NCBI GenBank assembly: GCA_963513935.1 | Contig: OY740765.1 | Span: 70,094,253-70,158,252 of the forward strand | Length of the DNA: 64,000 nucleotides | Reading direction: 5' to 3' | Source of the DNA: Aphrophora alni | Lineage: Eukaryota; Arthropoda; Insecta; Hemiptera; Aphrophoridae | Shown here: positions 1 through 10,989 of the stretch, piece by piece | How the letters are laid out: each line of letters begins with the position of its first letter | Position numbering within the stretch: position 1 is the stretch's first letter | The notes under the pieces: model-generated | Told to the model about the DNA's origin: nothing | The model's input: the letters and a program-made list of their open reading frames with translations, nothing else | Database searches by the model: none | Position numbers and translations under genes: made by a program

Positions 1-87
1 AAGAATACGACTATCAAATCGTGTATAAAAAGGGTAAATTAAATCAGAATGCTGAAGCACTCTCAAGGATCAACTAAATATTACAGA
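1..87 (+). pseudogene. End of reverse transcriptase/RNase H domain of an LTR retroelement (partial)
   Basis: The first bases translate to the typical end of a Ty3/Gypsy RNase H domain: a VYKKGKLNQNAEALSR-like stretch matches the family hallmark G-K-x-N-x-x-A-D-x-L-S-R, with E in place of the usual D. A stop follows directly at 85-87. The rest of the polymerase lies upstream of the window. It belongs with the integrase and env remnants that follow. In a functional element the pol frame would continue into integrase, so the stop and the disordered sequence after it suggest decay. Confidence 0.75.
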
Positions 88-900
88 CAATAATCCGAAA
101 ATTACTGACGCAACGATTAATGAAGACAGCCTTGGTGCAATATCAGACTCAGCAAACCTAATTTCCAAACACTTCCCAGAATTAGAAGAAAACCAATCAA
201 TGATTGCCAACTTAGACGAAACCGAGGACATTTTTTCGGACACTGAAACAATAGAAGATAGTGACCAAACGGTACACTCGAACTATGAAGGAAACACCGT
301 AACCGAAATGCCTATTCTAGATGAACCTGTAAATTTTGGAAAAAACTAGATCATATTGTGCCTAATAAAGTATAAACCCCAAAAAGTTAGAATACAAAAA
401 TTATTTTAAAATAACAAAACAAGATTAATTGTAGAGATATCCGAAAATAATTTTGATAACGATATAGTAAAGTTCGTAAAAGAATATTTAGAACCAAATA
501 TAAAATATAGCCTATATTTTGAAAGTGATTTTTACGAGAAGTTTGCAACTTGTTTAGCTAGGACCTTTAAAATTTCACAACTATGGTTGGTTAAATGCAC
601 AACTAAATTACTAGATATCGAAAATGAGGACGAGATTCAAGAAATAATCAACAATTATCATACAGGAAAAACATATCATACATATCATTACATGGTGGAG
701 TTCAAGAAACATATGAAAAAATAAAAAGGAAATATTATTGGCTAAATATAAAAAATTACGTTCAAAATTTTATAAACAACTATGAGATATATTAAATGTT
801 GAGCTTGACTTATGAGAAAAACTATACAGTATAATAAACACACAGAACACAATTCTCACAAAAAAAAATACACGCCTAAGTATCAGACGCGTTTCAACGA
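88..900 (+). pseudogene. Broken integrase N-terminal region of the same retroelement
   Basis: The sequence from 88 to about 600 has no long open frame. At about 640-790 several frames together give an integrase zinc-binding region: a histidine-rich YHTGKTYHTYHY segment, then a KRKYYWLNIKNYVQNF segment as found just before the CxxC of Gypsy integrases. The expected cysteine pair reads as tyrosines (NNYEIY) followed by a stop. No catalytic core DDE follows before env, so the core was deleted or replaced. Confidence 0.65.
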
Positions 901-910
901 CAAGGTCGTC

Positions 911-977
911 CTCTTCAGTGATACACCAGCTACACCTGTTGTGGTTTGGTTGGTGTAGCTGGTGTATCACTGAAGAG
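911..977. repeat. Perfect 26-bp inverted repeat with 15-nt loop
   Basis: Arms at 911-936 and 952-977 are exact reverse complements (arm begins CTCTTCAGTGATACACCAGC). The loop is GT-rich. It lies inside the retroelement between integrase and env, where no terminal repeat is expected. Confidence 0.9.
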
Positions 978-1564
978 TAACAAGGAACCACTTCCCGAAA
1001 TTCCAACTGACGTTTATATTAAAACTGTACAAAAACAAAGTAAAACCAAAAATAAATATAATAAAGAACAGATAACTTCGGTAAACCCAGAAAGGAAAAG
1101 AGGTAAAATTGAAAGGAGACAACACAACACTAAACAAAAAATTCATTTGTCAAAAATAAAAAGACCAAGAAAAATCAATGTAATTCCCAGTCTAATTCCT
1201 CTGTAAATCCTGTTCCAGGACCCTCCTGTTCCTCAAAGGAGCCGCCTTAGAAACAACTGAGATAAGAGACATTACCCAAAATTTAGGAGTAATCCCAATT
1301 GATCTAGGCCAGGCCAAACTAAAGTCATCATATCATACTTTTATACATTATTTTAGTGTGGCCCAGCCAAGGAGCCCACCAAACCAAAATCCTAATAATA
1401 ATAAATTAGAATATATTGAAAAGGGATTTTAATTATTAAAATATGAATTGGCACTTGCGATTTTGATGAGCAGTGCAATATGACGTAGAAGAAGGGGAGG
1501 GGAGAGACGAGGAGTGGAGGCCTTGAGCTAGCGAGCCGACCGGGAGTCTTGTCCGAGATTCTGA
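978..1564 (+). other. Retroelement spacer between broken integrase and env
   Basis: A lysine-rich open frame runs to 1206 and could be integrase tail or a chance frame; I do not recognise it. From about 1440 to 1640 the composition switches to GC-rich and purine-rich, unlike its surroundings. No stable gene is seen before the env frame opens at 1565. Confidence 0.4.
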
Positions 1565-3244
1565 CAAGATTCGGCTAAGTGTACGCGGTCTCCAGCCAGC
1601 CGGAGCTTCCAGCTGGTCAAAAGAAGTGGAGACGGTCACATTAGTTTAGAAGGAATATTTAAGCAAGTAAATAATTTAGAGTTTTTTTATAAAATTATGT
1701 TAAATTGTTTTAATCAGAATTGTGGTAATTGCTTAGCAAGCCTAGATGGAAATATTGAATTTGTAACGGACAATGGTAGTAAGATAAGAGATGTTGTTAA
1801 TTACTTTAAGTTCATTAACCATACTAGAGAAACAATAAAAGAAAAATTAGAAATACTTTCTGTAAGAAATAATGATAAAACGAAAAGAAAAAGAGGTATT
1901 GCTGATAGTTTAGGCTCAATATTGAAATTATTCACTGGAAATGTGGACGCTTATGACGGCCAAAAATATGATAAACTAATAGAAAATATTAAGCACGATC
2001 AGTTCAACATAAAAAACCAAATTGCATCTCAATATTCTGTTAGTACAGACATTATTGTAGAATTTAACAAAACTGTAAATATAATTGAAGAAAACTTTAG
2101 TGAATTAAGGAATAAAATGTTATTTATAAATAAGAAGTTAGATGATTTTGTAGAATTAGAAAAATTTAGAGATGTACTAAATCAATTAAATATTTTATGT
2201 AATATGTTGTTAAGTTTAGTACAAGATATAGAAAACTCACTAACTTTCTGTAAACTTGGAACGCTACACCCAAGTATAATTTCCACAAAGGAATTATTTT
2301 ATGAAATCGAGAAAATTCACAAATAATACTATAATAATAAATTGCCTCTAGAACCAAAAATAGAAAATATTTGGGAATTCGAAAATTTGTTAGAAGTAAG
2401 TTGTAATATTGGAAAAAATGAAATTGTATATTCTCTTGATTTACCAATTGTAGATGAAACAGATTTCAATACTTACAAATTGTATTCTGTACCCACTAAA
2501 TATGAATCAGGTTATGTAACTATAATCCCTACAGTAAAATATTTGTTAGTATCTAAAGGTAAATTAAGTAAATTTAGAATATTAGGTTTAGATAGTAAAT
2601 GTAATGACAAAATCCAATCAAAATTCTTATGCTCATTGGAACAAATATCCCATAATGAACTTAACTGTGAAACATCTATTGTTCAATATGGCACGACAGA
2701 CAATTGCAAATACACCGCTTTGGAGATCATAGACAATCTAATTAAATGGATACCTGAGATGAACCAATATTTAGCAATATTCCCTCAAAAGGAAACTTTT
2801 AAAATAACAAATCAAAAAGAAACTTTAACTAAGACACTTCAGGGTATTTATTTAATTAAACCAAACACTGATACAATTTTCTACAAAGATAAACAGCTCT
2901 ATCATTCGTCCAAAACCGATGGTGGACATCCAAAACTCTTAGATGCTTCTGAACTACATCTTTCAGGAAATCAACAACCAGAATTTTCAATTAACCTAAA
3001 AAATATTGAATTTGATAAAATAAATTTGGACACCATCTCATCAATTCCACAGAAGACAATAATTGTAACAGAAATTAGTGTATGGACAATAATAATTTAT
3101 GTAATGTTGGTAGTTGGAATACTATATCTAACTTATAAAATATTTTATAAAAAACCTCAACCTGGACCTAACTCCCAACAACCCCCGGAAGTTTTGTTTA
3201 GGGATGGTAAACACAATAGAGGTAGTTTTCCTAGAATAAGATAG
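1565..3244 (+). pseudogene. Errantivirus-type envelope fusion gene (env), one in-frame stop
   Basis: The frame is open from 1565, with the first clear ATG at 1697. Errantivirus env is normally made from a spliced RNA, so the true start cannot be fixed. It contains a furin-type basic site (KRKRG, about 1881-1896) followed directly by a small-residue fusion-peptide-like segment (IADSLGSILKLFTGN), the arrangement of baculovirus F-like envelope proteins. A helical region, a Cys-containing ectodomain and a C-terminal hydrophobic anchor (about 3085-3150, starting VWTIIIYVMLVVGIL) with a short basic tail follow. The frame is otherwise continuous but is cut by a single TAA at 2324-2326. The role in the family is membrane fusion of an insect retrovirus-like particle. 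This copy is inactive as read unless the stop is bypassed or is an assembly error. Confidence 0.8.
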
Positions 3245-3280
3245 AGTAAGCATTTTGTATTTCCTAGCCTTGTAAGCCAT

Positions 3281-3439
3281 AGTTAGCCAGTGTTGTTTAT
3301 AGATTCGCTCAGGACAGTTCGCTCTGTGAATAAGAGAGTACTTTCCATTTTATTGTAATACAATTTAATTCGTTTAAATAAAATTATTATAGTAAAATAA
3401 AGTTGTTGTTTTTTAAAAAGAGATTTTTAAAGTGCAACT
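3281..3439 (+). repeat. Probable 3' LTR of the env-bearing element
   Basis: The segment after env begins AGTTAGCC and ends GCAACT, so its termini are the inverted repeat AGTT...AACT often seen in errantivirus LTRs. It contains polyadenylation-type AATAAA motifs near 3378. The partner 5' LTR lies outside the window, so both limits are inferred from one copy. Confidence 0.4.
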
Positions 3440-3449
3440 ACATAACATA

Positions 3450-3487
3450 TATATATATATATATGTGTGTGTGTGAGAGAGAGAGTA
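3450..3487. repeat. Compound microsatellite (AT)n(GT)n(GA)n
   Basis: Consecutive runs of AT, GT and GA dinucleotides lie directly after the probable LTR. Confidence 0.9.
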
Positions 3488-3499
3488 TATACTGATAGC

Positions 3500-3546
3500 A
3501 TAAGAAGGGGGCAGATAGAAACCAGGCCTCTCTGCCCCCTTCTTAT
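3500..3546. repeat. Perfect 16-bp hairpin
   Basis: ATAAGAAGGGGGCAGA at 3500-3515 is the exact reverse complement of 3531-3546, with a 15-nt loop. The GC-rich stem stands out in AT-rich DNA. The next ~280 bases (to 3830) show nothing I recognise. Confidence 0.85.
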
Positions 3547-3904
3547 TTACGTCATAATTGCTGAACAGCAAAAGGAGGTCTTGTTTTAACTTTACTATTA
3601 GGTTTTACTACTAGGTGTTTCATCTGTATGTTTGGGCGATTGCATGTTTCTTTGTACGTTTGTTACGCAGTTACTGCTAAACGTATGTGCCAATTGTTAC
3701 GAAATTTCGAAATAAAATTCATTGTAACTAAGCCGAACGATGTGTACACAAGGTTTCTTTAATTTATTTCCCGTTTTAAAATGGAAACAGTTAATGCAAG
3801 TTTCCAATTCATGGCCAAAGCAATGACGCCCTTGTGTATATTTTCGGTTTTAGGCATATTTCTATATTATATTATTTCATCGTTGGTGTAGAATGACGTG
3901 TTTT

Positions 3905-5230
3905 TTGTGTATTATAACATATAAAATTGTTATCTATATTTTTATATTTAAATTATTTAAATTAATTTACTTAAAACCACACGTTTGCTGTGTCAAATGT
4001 AACTTCACCTACGTTACCTTTATTTTAATTATTTTACTGTTTATTTACTTTTACTTTAATTTGAATTGCATTATTTTGTTTTGAATTTATTTGCATTTAT
4101 GAATTTACTTTTAAACTTAATCTTTATTAGCCACACTTATTTTGCGCTAATCTATTTCTGACAATTAATTTTATTTGATTTCTATCGAAATCTTACCAAA
4201 CTAGGATGGTTGAATTAAATTAATTCCACAAACAACTTCGACTTTTTAACCACCTTCTGGATTTATTCTCCTCTAGTTATTTATATAACAAGAATCACAT
4301 TCAATTAAATATTCATATCAATCTTAAGACTACATTCTTTCACACTTTCATTCTTTAAAACTAATTTATGCTAATACACAATATTTAATTGTTGACAATT
4401 TTAAAATCTTAATTTATTATTCAATTTACATAAAAAACTCTACGAATGTCTCTACAGAATTTGTCTTAATGTTCTTATTAATTTATAGCAAATCTATTAC
4501 AAAACAATTTTCTTTAATTTAATTATATTATTTTTAAATTACTTTTATTTTGCCGGCTAGCTCAATTACTTTCTCTTAATTTAATTTATAAAGAACTTTA
4601 CTCTTAATCTCGGGCATGGGAACTTTTATGACTCATCAAAGTGAAATACTAGATTCTAAATGATTATTAATTATAAATTTTGGTACTTATCAACAGTTAC
4701 GCCTCGTCCTCTTTTGGCACTTGTACACAAACACAATCACCCACTGCTTTTATTTATTTAATTTCTCTTTCTTTACTAACGACGCACTAAACACATGTAT
4801 ATCCTTATCCTGGGAGGTCGGATGCTGTAATCCTGGTTCCTTGACGAATGGTGAATCCCTTGTATTACTTCCGCTAAACGCTGCTTGGTCTCCTAACTCG
4901 TTCTCAACTTAACTCTTAATTCGACGCGATGATTCTCTCCTCTTTTACCGTGCCTTTTTTTTTTTGTATGTCGGCGAACTTTCTTCCCTCAAAGAAAACA
5001 GAATGTTTTCTTTCCTTGTATTTGTCACGTTCTTCAAATTAGTACCGTTATCTCCCCAACTTAACTTTGCAGCTGCTATTGTCGGTATAGTTTGCTTGGT
5101 AACATGTGTTTTGTCCCAATTTACTTATTCTTACAATTATTTATTAATATTAACCTTTTTATCGATTATTATTATTTTATTATTTTATACTAGACATTAA
5201 TTAATTATTTATCAATTGTTGATCCTTTGA
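3905..5230. other. Pyrimidine-rich segment interrupting the tandem array
   Basis: About 1.3 kb without the array's unit, with T/C-rich plus strand and no convincing coding region or terminal repeats. It could be an old insertion (for example a solo LTR) or unrelated single-copy sequence. I cannot identify it. Confidence 0.35.
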
Positions 5231-6129
5231 GATCGTTATAGTATATTATGGTTTTTTAGGCATATTTCTATATTAGTTTATTTCATCGTTGGTGTAGAAT
5301 AAACGCGCTTGTGTATATTTTCGTATTTTAGGCATATTTTTATATAATTTTATTTCATTGTTGGTGTAGCAATGACTCGCTTGTATATACTTTCGTTATT
5401 TAGACATATTTCTGTGTATATAAACATTATTTTATTTTATCGTTTGTGTAAGAATCACTTGTGTATGTTATTGATTTTTAGGCATATTTTTATACTATTT
5501 TATTTCATTGTTGGTGTAGCAATGACTCGCTTGTATATATTTTCGTTTTTAAAACATATTTCTGTTTATATAAGTATTTTATTTTATCGTTTGTAAATAT
5601 TTTAGATTTTTAGCTATATTTCTATATTTTAATAATAATTTATTTCATCGTTGTAGCAATGCCTCGCTTGTGTATATATCCTTTTATTAGACACATTTGT
5701 ATATTTTTACAATATTTTATTTCGTCGTTTGTGTAGGAATCACGACCTTGTGTATATATTTTTTTTTTGAGGAATATTAATATAATTGAAATTTATCGTT
5801 GTGTGACCCCCTACTGTATATTTTTGATTATTATTTATATTTCTATATTATTTTATTTCATCGATGGTGTAGGAATGACTCGCTTGAGTATATTTTTGTC
5901 ATAATTTTTCATTTTTATTTTATTTTGTCGTTGGTGAAGAAAGGACTCTCTTGTGTATACTTTCGTTTTTTACGCATATTTCTATATTATTTTATATCAT
6001 TGTTGGTGTAGAAGTGACTCGCTTGTGTATTTTCGTTTTTTTAGTCATTATTCTATATTTTAAAAAAAATTTCAGCGTTGGAAGTGACTTGCTTGGTCAT
6101 ATTTTTCTTTTTTTTGGCATATTTCTATA

Positions 6130-6483
6130 CAGTGCTCTCTAGGTAATCCGGCAGATATTGGACCAGAGAATTGCTGGATTACTGGAAATTATCGAGAAAA
6201 ACTCAGTTATCATTGAAAAATTAGTTTTACTTGTACTGTACAATGTAAAAAAAGTAGAAAAATACATCATATAACTCACGTTATTCCTTGGAAGTAGATG
6301 GCTGAAAAACCCATCAATTGTCTTTTGCTTTTTACTGTTGAGAACTTGTTCCTGTCACTGTGTGGGATACATTGTATAGTGGACGCATTATCAAATCAAG
6401 TGTTGAACTCATACTCGAATAGAAAACGCCGGATTACTGGAAGTGCCGAAGAGCTGAGATGACGGATTACAGAGAGAGTACTG
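6130..6483. mobile_element. 354-bp pogo/Tigger-type MITE
   Basis: The ends are imperfect inverted repeats: left CAGTGCTCTCTAGGTAATCC, right (reverse complement) CAGTACTCTCTCTGTAATCC. TA duplications flank it at 6128-6129 and 6484-6485. The CAGT...ACTG ends with TA target are typical of pogo/Tigger elements. It carries no coding capacity and sits inside a unit of the tandem array, so it is younger than the array. Confidence 0.85.
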
Positions 6484-6869
6484 TATTTTTATATTATTCT
6501 ATTTAAACGTTGGAGTAGTAATGACTTGCTAGTGTATTAATTTTTTTTAAAGTATTTTAGTATGTATTTATAATATTTAATTTCACCATTGAAGTAGGAA
6601 CGACTTGCTTGTGTATTAATTCTTTTTTTATGGATATTTCTATATTTTTATAATACAGTATTTATATACATCATTGGATTAGGAATGAGTTGCTTGTGTA
6701 TATTATTTCTTTTTTTTATTTTTCAATATTTTTACATCATTTATTTCATTGTTTTTGTAGGAATAACACGCTTGTGTATATTTCCGGTTTTTAGATATAT
6801 TTGTACATTTAAAAAAAAATTTATATCGTCATATTATTTCCTTGTGTAAATTTTGTTTTACACTCTAAA

Positions 6870-7085
6870 GCAAATTCCTTCAGATTTAATGATTTCTCAC
6901 CAAACTCTTGTATACTTTCTCTAGATGTGTGCATGCCAATGTGAAAATATACACTCATGCAACTGGCTTTTGGGTAGATATCTCCCTATAACTTTTTCCA
7001 GTACTTTGTATACACATAAGAGAAAGCTAATAGGTCTAAAGGCCTTAGTGTCTCTATTGACGAGTCCATACTTGGTTTTGTAAGA
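6870..7085 (-). pseudogene. Non-LTR retrotransposon RT fragment
   Basis: The minus strand of about 6970-7045 reads RPISFLLCVYKVLEKVIGRY, close to the conserved YRPISLL...YKVLEK motif of R1/Jockey-type reverse transcriptases. Adjacent frames continue weakly to about 6900. No catalytic FADD box or ends are visible; it is a short 5'-truncated or fragmented relic. Confidence 0.6.
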
Positions 7086-7436
7086 AAAAAACACTCTAAT
7101 CTGTCTCTATGCCAAAGGTGAAATTAGCATGCATGATAAGTTAACATAAAGGTAGCTCTAAAGATAGAGGGAGAGATAAGTTAGGGCGGCCTTAAAGGAA
7201 ATATTACAGACTGAAGAGGTGTAGGTAAAAGTAAGTGGAAGAACTGTCTTCATCCAAAAAGAAAATAAACCTGTCAGCTTAGCATCCAAACCCATTAGTA
7301 AAAGGTTTAGAAGTTCCTAGGATGGATGGGCACGAGAGGTGCATTGAGATTAACACCTTATGCTCTCGAGAACGTGGTACATATATATCCAATGGCTACT
7401 AACAAAAAATTCACCAATGGACCATTCATCCAATGT

Positions 7437-7640
7437 ATACTTCAGTGATGCGTGTTGACATATCATATTAGAAGCTGACTATTCGAGTACCACTCAAGCA
7501 GTTTACTTCTTTCTCCCAAGATAACTTCCGATCTATACACTTTAATAAAAACCTGTTTTTATCCATGAGACGGAGTGACTAGAGATATATCAGTTTGTTT
7601 CATTTGCCATCTCAAATAAGGCAGTTTTATTATATTATAA
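7437..7640. repeat. Dispersed repeat, copy 1
   Basis: It shares order and sequence with 13024-13235: CTTCAGTGATG...GTTGAC, a CAGTTT...TTTCTTTCTCC block, an AATAAAAAC.TGTTTTT block and a GTGACTA.AGATA block. No terminal repeats or coding region were recognised. The preceding 7110-7436 holds nothing I recognise. Confidence 0.65.
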
Positions 7641-9645
7641 ATTCTCAATTTCTCAAGCTTTCATTGCAGTGCTATTTCATCAATTTAAGTCAGGCCTGTA
7701 AAATGAATCAATGGACTCGATAATTTAGCGTTTTGTGTGAAATTCAAGCTCAAGCAGAGCCAGGCTATGGATTTTCTGGTTTTTACCGATAACTTACAAA
7801 GTGGGATTTTCAGAGAAATGGCAATTAATATATTTTGTTTAGGTACTTAGCAAAACTTGATCAAAATTGTAGTGGATTTTTAGAAAAAAGTTATTTTGTG
7901 TTTTTGTCTTATGGGAGACTCCCAAATTTTGAGTTATCAAAAAATAAAACCGCCCAAGATATGGCCAAAAAAATTCCTATATACCAAATCTAATTCAAAT
8001 TGATGGGGTGTAGAGTATACAGACATCATTCCAAAAACCTTTCTTTTTTTTTATTCAGGGGACTTTAAAACTGATATATCTGGAAAAACTTAACATTGAT
8101 TTTTAACCAATGGACATACCGTAGCTCTTTACAGCATATATGAGAAAGTAAAAATGATTGTTGGAACATCTTGACATTTTGAAAATTGATAGACTACTAT
8201 ATAAATGGATAAAGGAGAGATTAGATTTGGGTGAAAAACGCTTTAGACCACTTTGATAAATTTTTAGGGACATAGCCAAATTTTCAAAAGAGTTAGGTGC
8301 TATCATGTTAGAACAATACACAAACACTGTTTTTCCTTTCTAACATCAAAATGCACTTCTACTTCATTTGTCACCAATCAACATTTTTGATACACATTAA
8401 CATAACTATTTTTAAAAGCATTGTTTAATTATTTTAAGGGGTTAGGGGATTAAATAAATACCAAAAATAGAAATAAGGACTAAAGTAATGAATCCAATAT
8501 AAACTGCTAAAGTCAACTATAAGTCAAAGCTGTGCATAGAGCTGAATACTAGGTGTAAAATGACCAATAATATAAATTATTTAAAACATCTTTATGTTAC
8601 TAACTAAAATGTATTTACATATTTATATCTTACAATAAATGTCAAATAAAAAATAAAATTTTGTAATAAAAATTTAATATATTATATTTTTTTAAATAAG
8701 CGAATTGAGTAAGTTATAGATTTGTTACATAACTTTTTTTTTAACATGAAACCAATTAAAACTAATGAAACCCAAATTTATATAATACAACAAAAATCAA
8801 CGAAATAAACTTATATATTTTTTTAAATTCAGATTTGGTAGACTTCCACAAATTATACATTCGATTAAAAATATAAATGTCTAATAGACAAGCAATTTAG
8901 TAGAGATTGAAAATTAACAAAAATCAAATTATTCTACAGTAGGATATCAATAAATAAAGCTCACTAGACTTTAATTTCAAAAGTATGAAGATAAAGGTTT
9001 TGATTTTCTAGCATCTAATCATAGAGTTTAATAAAGTGTACAAAATTTCAAATAACCATACAATAGATGTTAACAAATTGTAATAACGAGGGGGGGGGGG
9101 TAGGAAAAGTGTTTTCACGATTATCTTCCCATTATAGAACATTTCAAAATAAAGGTTCATACTTTATGATTTCATGTCACAATTTTACACATTAATATTT
9201 AAATCCCCCCCCCCCCCCAAGTGGTATTAATTTAATTATCAATACTCAAGTGTAATATAAAAATATATAAAATTTAATACAATAATTATTACTTACTTTT
9301 AAATGTTTGGTTTTAATATATTCTATAATTTTAAAAACTAAAGAAAATATACAAGTATTAAAAGTAAGACTTGGGGAAAAGGAAAACATACATTAATAAA
9401 ACAGTATATATAATGTGAAGTCTCTGAACAAAAATTTACAATGATTTATAAATAATAATTTTAAACAATTAACATAATTTACATACAAAGTTTTGTATAC
9501 AATATTCACATTGCGGTATGATTGAAGTACATAACGATAACGGTACATTAAATATAATGATACAAAAAGTTTTAAAAATAATCAGTAAAATTAATTCAAT
9601 AAACTCTTTAAAAATAATGTCTATTTTGAATGACAAATAAATAAA
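7641..9645. other. AT-rich DNA downstream of PDHB, no gene seen
   Basis: No coding region with recognisable motifs. It contains a G-run at about 9090-9101 and a C-run at about 9206-9219, about 100 bp apart and mutually complementary, plus many short A/T tracts. Confidence 0.6.
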
Positions 9646-9673
9646 ATACACATACAAATAGCTTTGTAACCAA

Positions 9674-9845
9674 TTTATTTAAAGTTCAAGGTTTTAAAAA
9701 AATGCATTTAATAATAAAAGGGAGATGGAGTTAGGTTCTACAATTATTTTGAACTCCTTAACATTTTAATTATGAATAACATAATGATTTTATCTACACC
9801 ACAATTCATAATTAGTTTCTAGGCACACTGAACACATAAATATTA
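9674..9845 (-). promoter_or_regulatory. PDHB 3' UTR with candidate poly(A) signal
   Basis: On the minus strand an AATAAA hexamer (plus TTTATT, 9674-9679) lies about 170 bp after the PDHB stop codon. This is a normal spacing, but AATAAA is common by chance in such AT-rich DNA. Confidence 0.35.
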
Positions 9846-9994
9846 TCATTTGACACCAAGCACTTTCTTAACTGCAAAAACTATGTCGGATGGTTGTGGA
9901 AGAGCAGCAATTTCTAAACTTTTTGTATATGGCATTGGTGCATCAACTCCGGTGACTCGAATAGCTGGAGAATCTAAGTGATAGAATATCTCAC
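9846..9994 (-). CDS. PDHB: PDHB, last coding exon (pyruvate dehydrogenase E1 beta)
   Basis: Pyruvate dehydrogenase E1 beta pairs with E1 alpha as the thiamine-diphosphate-dependent decarboxylase of the mitochondrial pyruvate dehydrogenase complex. This exon encodes the C-terminal transketolase domain end ([20 protein letters not shown] through [10 protein letters not shown]) and the TGA stop (9846-9848). The acceptor is a clear TTTCTTCCAG next to 9994. The exon starts in phase 1, completing the split serine codon left by the exon at 17391-17624. The sequence is uninterrupted and strongly conserved, so it is under selection. Confidence 0.95.
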
Positions 9995-10379
9995 CTGGAA
10001 GAAAAGAAAAGAAATATATAATTTGTTATTGTATTTCATAGGTATTTATTTATACACAGGATCTTTAATTTTATATACTAGTGGACAAAAGTGATGCTGA
10101 TAATTACAGTAGAGCACTGATTATTCAGATAAATTCGGATTGTAGCCAATCCGGATAATCAAACATTTGGATAATTGGAAACAGCTCAGAAAGTGCATAA
10201 AATGTTAAAAAATGATAAATTATTTATTGAAAAACAAATTATGAAATTTTCCACTAAATTTTGATATACAAAACAAGAGATTTTTATGAATAAAAAGTTC
10301 AACATTATTTGTTGCTTACTATTTTCAAGACTAAAGGCCGCCAGGTCACCAAGACATTTCAAAACCAAGATGTCTTGGA

Positions 10380-10965
10380 ATATTATTTTATTCCTGTTTG
10401 GCCGATATAATGTTTAAGGCAGGAAATTTTATAAATATCCCGGTTGCATTAAAAGGACAATTTACTTTATATTTGGGTTTAACTGAATTTCGTTGTTTTG
10501 GGTTCCAAAGTTATTCCTTGTTTTAAATACAAATGTGTATCCTACTTTTTTAAATATCCTTCCTGAGACATTTTCCAATAGTCCATTGTATTCCATGAGA
10601 TATATTTAGTTTTTTTTCTTTTACAGTTGATTTGTGTCATATTTTTATTCTGTATTAATTTATCCATGATTCTGTAGTCATAACCTTTTGAAACTGTGAT
10701 TGTTTTAATTTATTGGTTGAAATCAGATATACTAATGGTTATGGTGAGTGCTCTATTTACGAAGCTGACAAATTTTGCCATTATGTGGTTGATTTGAAGA
10801 TGCATGTATTTTATGGTTTGTCTGTGTAGCTTTCCTGTATACTTTAAAATCTAATTTTGTGATGTTTCTTATTATGGTCAAATCTAAAAAATTAATGCTG
10901 TGGTTAGTTTCCATTTCGCTGGTGAACTTGAGTGATGTATAATGGTGTGTCAGTCCGGATTTTTT
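10380..10965 (-). pseudogene. Penelope-like element fragment: RT C-terminus plus GIY-YIG motif
   Basis: On the minus strand about 10760-10950 reads SEMETNHSINFLDLTIIR and DFKVYRKATQTNHKIHASSN, the signature SINFLDLTI...YRKPTQTD...SNHP of Penelope-like reverse transcriptases. A shifted frame then gives FVNRALTIT and GYDYRIMDKLIQNK. Near 10385-10440 it ends in DIYKISCLKHYIGQTGIK, matching the GIY-YIG endonuclease core (G-I-Y-K-x-x-C...Y-I-G-Q-T-G) that typically follows the RT. Order and orientation are as expected; several frameshifts and stops make it a fossil. It is nested in element E. Confidence 0.8.
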
Positions 10966-10989
10966 AATTCTAGCTGAGTGTCAAGTAGA

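Larger units (their letters stand above)
3830..6850. repeat. Degenerate ~75-bp tandem repeat array, interrupted twice
   Basis: A diverged unit recurs head to tail, with core words CTTGTGTATATTTTCG, TTTAGGCATATTTCTATATT and TTTATTTCATCGTTGGTGTAG. Core spacing is mostly 68-80 bp. Clear copies occupy 3830-3905, about 5245-6127 and 6486-6850. The gaps are a pyrimidine-rich segment (about 3905-5230) and a MITE (6130-6483). Short open frames inside are by-products of the repeat. Confidence 0.8.

Noticed and set aside
4964..5200. Hydrophobic open frame resembling a membrane protein
   Set aside because: It sits in a T-rich segment where any frame looks hydrophobic; no start context, splice sites or family motif.
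5372..6142. Several overlapping Phe/Tyr/Ile-rich frames
   Set aside because: They recur because the DNA is a tandem repeat; no coding evidence.
9090..9219. G-run and C-run ~100 bp apart as a G-quadruplex or hairpin
   Set aside because: Homopolymer runs are common and length-unstable in such DNA; no further symmetry around them.
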